Of a stretch of 44,801 bases of DNA, positions 42,351 to 44,801 are shown in pieces (position 1 is the stretch's first letter; every line of letters starts with the position of its first letter). The DNA is from Draconibacterium orientale (lineage in GTDB: Bacteria; Bacteroidota; Bacteroidia; Bacteroidales; JAADGE01): NCBI GenBank assembly GCA_020721645.1, contig DYMH01000015.1:1-44801 (forward strand). The letters are read 5' to 3'. Under the pieces are notes generated by a model, which was not told the DNA's origin, searched no databases, and saw only the letters and a program-made list of their open reading frames with translations. The position numbers and the translations under genes are program-made.

Positions 42351-42873
42351 TTTTGGGGTATTTGCCGGCTTTTTCGGTTTATTTGATTTTGATATGTTAT
42401 TCTTTTAAAAATCTTCCCGATAAAATCTTTTCTTTTATTCTGTTTTCAGGTGATTCACCTTTATTTAAGTCTGATTTATTTTAATTTTTGGAAATGGTTC
42501 AAATGTTAAATTTGTAACACAAATGATATTTAATTATTTAAACTAAATATTTCATATCATATTGAATACTAAATCAAAATAAAGCAATTATTTTGAAAAT
42601 TGCAAATATTTATGAATATATTGTATTATGAAATTTACAATTAAGATATTTTATTATACATTTATTATCTTTCAACCTTTTTATATTGCTAAATATGAGC
42701 GAATTGTGAAAATTATTAAAAAATATTAGAATTATGTGTATATTTTGACCAAATGGCTTTTTGAAGTGTTAAATAAAAGCCCGTTTTGTCGAATTCGATT
42801 AACTCTCTGTAATACAAGTTTATCTGTTTTCTGCAAATCTCACAAACGGTTTAAATCAAGGTTTTTGAGATGT
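42351..42873. other. AT-rich spacer, no supported gene
   Basis: No credible gene is present. A minus-strand frame without ATG stays open for 44 codons (42716-42850) and reads protein-like (ICRKQINLYYRELIEFDKTG within it), so it may be a decayed fragment. One plus-strand TAAATTTG (42507-42514) resembles a -7 box but has no downstream gene. Confidence 0.45.
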
Positions 42874-42874
42874 T

Positions 42875-42911
42875 AAAAAAAAAGTGAACGGCATTTGCAC
42901 ATTCACTTTTT
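42875..42911 (-). terminator. Terminator of ahcY
   Basis: AAAAAGTGAA and TTCACTTTTT form a 10-bp stem with a 13-nt loop. On the minus strand it follows the ahcY stop by 19 nt and is trailed by a further T-run. Confidence 0.8.
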
Positions 42912-42930
42912 AAAATATGGGTTTAGAATT

Positions 42931-44349
42931 TTAATATCGATAATGATCGGCTTTGTACGGTCCGTTTTTCGGAACGTTCAAATAATTTGCCTGGTCATCG
43001 GAGAGAACGGTGAGTTTTACGCCAACGTGTTCCAAATGCAAACGTGCCACTTCTTCGTCGAGATGTTTGGGCAAACGATAAACTCCCACATCATATTTTT
43101 TGGTCCATAATTCCATTTGTGCCAGTGTTTGGTTGGTAAACGAATTACTCATTACAAACGATGGGTGTCCGGTGGCATTTCCCAGATTCACCAATCGCCC
43201 TTCGGAAAGAAGAATGATGGAATGTTTGTCGGGAAAAACATATTGATCTACTTGCGGTTTGATATTTATTCGTTCGATTCCGGCGAATTTTTGCAGTTTA
43301 TCGACTTGAATTTCGTTGTCGAAATGCCCGATATTGCAAACAATGGCTTTATCGTTCATTTGTTTCATGTGCTCCAAAGTGATAACATCGCGGTTGCCGG
43401 TAGTGGTTACAAAAATATTTCCTTCATCAAGAGCTTCTTCAACCGGTTTTACTTCATAACCTTCCATCGATGCTTGCAGTGCACAAATGGGGTCGATTTC
43501 GGTTACGATAACACGTGCTCCGTAACCGCTCATTGAGCGAGCACAACCTTTGCCCACGTCGCCGTATCCGCAAACAACAACAACTTTACCTGCCAACATA
43601 ATATCTGTGGCTCGTTTGATACCGTCTGCCAACGATTCGCGACAGCCATACAAGTTGTCGAATTTCGATTTTGTAACCGAATCGTTTACGTTAATTGCCG
43701 GAAAAATCAATCGTCCTTTTTCCATCAATTGATACAAACGATGAACTCCGGTTGTGGTTTCTTCCGACACACCTTTAAGTTTTGCAGCGGCTTTTGTCCA
43801 TTTGCCATTGCTTTCGGAAATTGAGAGTTTGAGTCTTTTGAACAGTTCTCGTTCGTCTTCCTGTTCGTATTTTGCATCGAGAATCGAAGGATTTTTTTCG
43901 GCTTCGTATCCGTTAAGAACCATCATTGTGGCGTCACCTCCATCGTCCACAATTAAATCAGGTGTCTCGCCGCCCGGAAATGTGAGTGCCATTTCGGTAC
44001 ACCACCAATATTCTTCCAAATTTTCGCCTTTCCATGCAAATACAGGGATTCCGGCTTTTGCGATTGCGGCTGCTGCGTGGTCTTGTGTGGAGAAAATATT
44101 GCAACTTGCCCAGCGCACATCGGCACCCAATTCGGTGAGGGTTTCAATAAGTACCGCAGTTTGAATGGTCATGTGCAGTGAACCTGTAATTTTCGCACCT
44201 TTCAAGGGTTTGGTCGCACCGTATTTTTTGCGTAAAGACATTAATCCCGGCATTTCGGCTTCGGCAAGGAGTATTTCTTTTCGTCCCCAGTCTGCTAAAC
44301 TTAAATCGGCAACTTTGTAGGGAAGATTTTGAAGAGCTGTTTCTGTCAT
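42931..44349 (-). CDS. ahcY: Adenosylhomocysteinase
   Basis: This 472-residue cytosolic enzyme has the expected bacterial length. Recognisable segments are [16 protein letters not shown] (57-72), [14 protein letters not shown], the NAD-binding [20 protein letters not shown] (260-279), [21 protein letters not shown] and the C-terminal KADHYRY, whose Lys/Tyr contact the cofactor. It reversibly splits S-adenosylhomocysteine into adenosine and homocysteine, relieving product inhibition of methyltransferases. It is a single-gene unit with its own promoter and terminator. No SAH riboswitch is visible in the short leader. Confidence 0.98.
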   Translation of the reverse strand: MTETALQNLPYKVADLSLADWGRKEILLAEAEMPGLMSLRKKYGATKPLKGAKITGSLHMTIQTAVLIETLTELGADVRWASCNIFSTQDHAAAAIAKAGIPVFAWKGENLEEYWWCTEMALTFPGGETPDLIVDDGGDATMMVLNGYEAEKNPSILDAKYEQEDERELFKRLKLSISESNGKWTKAAAKLKGVSEETTTGVHRLYQLMEKGRLIFPAINVNDSVTKSKFDNLYGCRESLADGIKRATDIMLAGKVVVVCGYGDVGKGCARSMSGYGARVIVTEIDPICALQASMEGYEVKPVEEALDEGNIFVTTTGNRDVITLEHMKQMNDKAIVCNIGHFDNEIQVDKLQKFAGIERINIKPQVDQYVFPDKHSIILLSEGRLVNLGNATGHPSFVMSNSFTNQTLAQMELWTKKYDVGVYRLPKHLDEEVARLHLEHVGVKLTVLSDDQANYLNVPKNGPYKADHYRY

Positions 44350-44382
44350 TTTATGTATTTTGTTAAATGATTTTTAAAAATA

Positions 44383-44412
44383 CAAAGTTAATGTTTATAT
44401 TTTTTATTCAAA
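44383..44412 (-). promoter_or_regulatory. Promoter of ahcY
   Basis: On the minus strand TTTG (44409-44412), an 18-nt spacer and TAACTTTG (44383-44390) match the -33/-7 consensus. It lies about 35-60 nt upstream of the ahcY ATG. Confidence 0.75.
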
Positions 44413-44466
44413 GAAAGTTGAAAATCAGTTTTGAGAAAAAATATTTAAGTACTCGTTTTTAATTTT

Positions 44467-44658
44467 CTTTCTGCAATTCAGTACATTGTCGGAATGAAAG
44501 AAGCTGAAAAAATTGTAGCTATCGACCACAATCCAAAAGCAACAAAATTTAAAAATGCCGATTTCGGCATCGTGGGAGAATATAACGATATTTTGCCCGA
44601 ACTCATCGAAAGAGTAAAATCAGGTTTTACTTTCGGTATTACTGCAAAGAAAGCCTAA
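44467..44658 (+). pseudogene. etfA: C-terminal remnant of electron transfer flavoprotein alpha subunit
   Basis: The frame LSAIQYIVGMKEAEKIVAI, then DHNPKATKFKNADFGIVGEY, then NDILPELIER matches the C-terminal FAD-binding end of EtfA (family pattern SGAIQHLAGM, IVAINKDPxAPIF, ADYGIVGD, VVPxL). Only about 64 codons remain. Upstream of the match the frame loses similarity and meets a stop at 44446-44448, so the first about 80 percent of the gene is absent. The codon before KEAEK is an ATG (44494), which would allow a 54-residue product, but it would lack the rest of the FAD domain. The former stop codon and terminator remain. The junction lies about 50 nt from the ahcY promoter. Confidence 0.85.
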
Positions 44659-44665
44659 CAATAGA

Positions 44666-44700
44666 AAAAGAGTAGATAGAATCTGCTCTTTTCTTTTTTT
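44666..44700 (+). terminator. Terminator following the etfA remnant
   Basis: AAAAGAGTAGAT (44666-44677) pairs with ATCTGCTCTTTT (44681-44692) with one T-G wobble and a 3-nt loop, followed by CTTTTTTT. It appears to be the original terminator of the truncated gene. Confidence 0.82.
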
Positions 44701-44778
44701 TACTTCAATTGGTATCGAAAGCAATATACAAAACACTTCCTCCAATAAATTTATAGACTTAATTACATAAATAATATT

Positions 44779-44786
44779 TATTTTTG
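44779..44786 (+). promoter_or_regulatory. Candidate -7 box of a gene beyond the window
   Basis: TATTTTTG fits TAnnTTTG and lies 15 nt before the right edge. No -33 element is evident and no start codon follows inside the window. Confidence 0.3.
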
Positions 44787-44801
44787 CAGAAAACACTGAT
44801 T

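Noticed and set aside
42507-42514. Plus-strand TAAATTTG as a promoter
   Set aside because: The -33 spacing is wrong and no plus-strand gene follows.
44350-44410. SAH riboswitch before ahcY
   Set aside because: The promoter leaves only about a 30-nt leader, too short, and no conserved core was seen.

Overview
The window reads as a chromosomal segment of a Bacteroidota bacterium, probably Bacteroidales-like. It is AT-rich, and candidate promoters fit the Bacteroidota pattern TAnnTTTG at -7, several with TTTG or TTG about 19 nt upstream. Gene content fits the phylum: mutL next to tandem rhomboid proteases, a YifB-type ATPase, a NamZ/DUF1343 lipoprotein, DUF4153, very long IF2, and Sia-type phospho-switch proteins. 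No rRNA, tRNA, CRISPR array, phage or intact insertion sequence was found. Most of the window is housekeeping sequence.

Layout. 1-136: long inverted repeat at the left edge. 272-3825 (minus): mutL and two rhomboid proteases. 3826-5415: gene-poor stretch with one small XRE regulator, palindromic repeats and possible gene remains. 5416-8903 (plus): gmhA, yifB, kbl. 8929-11320 (minus): a response-regulator/adenylate-cyclase fusion followed by a NamZ-like lipoprotein. 11579-15298 (plus): a hypothetical protein, prfB with its programmed frameshift, a methyltransferase, fumC. 15477-21307 (plus): unusual sirtuin, DUF4153 membrane protein, engB, a small helical protein, der, a lipoprotein. 21416-32557 (plus): a signalling and export locus. 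32714-37602 (minus): rimP-nusA-infB. 37703-42104 (minus): a secreted DNA/RNA nuclease, rmuC, a 3-hydroxyacyl-CoA dehydrogenase and a GH24-type lysozyme-like protein with a long structured leader. 42931-44349 (minus): ahcY. 44467-44658 (plus): a C-terminal remnant of etfA.

The most interesting block is 21416-32557. Two paralogous membrane GAF/PAS sensors, the second ending in a PP2C (SpoIIE) phosphatase, are followed by a SiaB-type kinase, a SiaC-type phosphoprotein, an ABCG-like exporter with long N-terminal regulatory domains, a lipoprotein and a secreted protein. In Pseudomonas the SiaABC switch controls a diguanylate cyclase (SiaD). No GGDEF protein is present here, and the next gene is the transporter. 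The inference is a phospho-switch that controls an ABC exporter or another envelope output.

Other points for a second look: a terminator-like hairpin between the promoter and start codon of rimP-nusA-infB, a possible structured RNA leader before the lysozyme-like gene, the etfA relic beside the ahcY promoter, degenerate endonuclease motifs in MutL, and intergenic repeat words.
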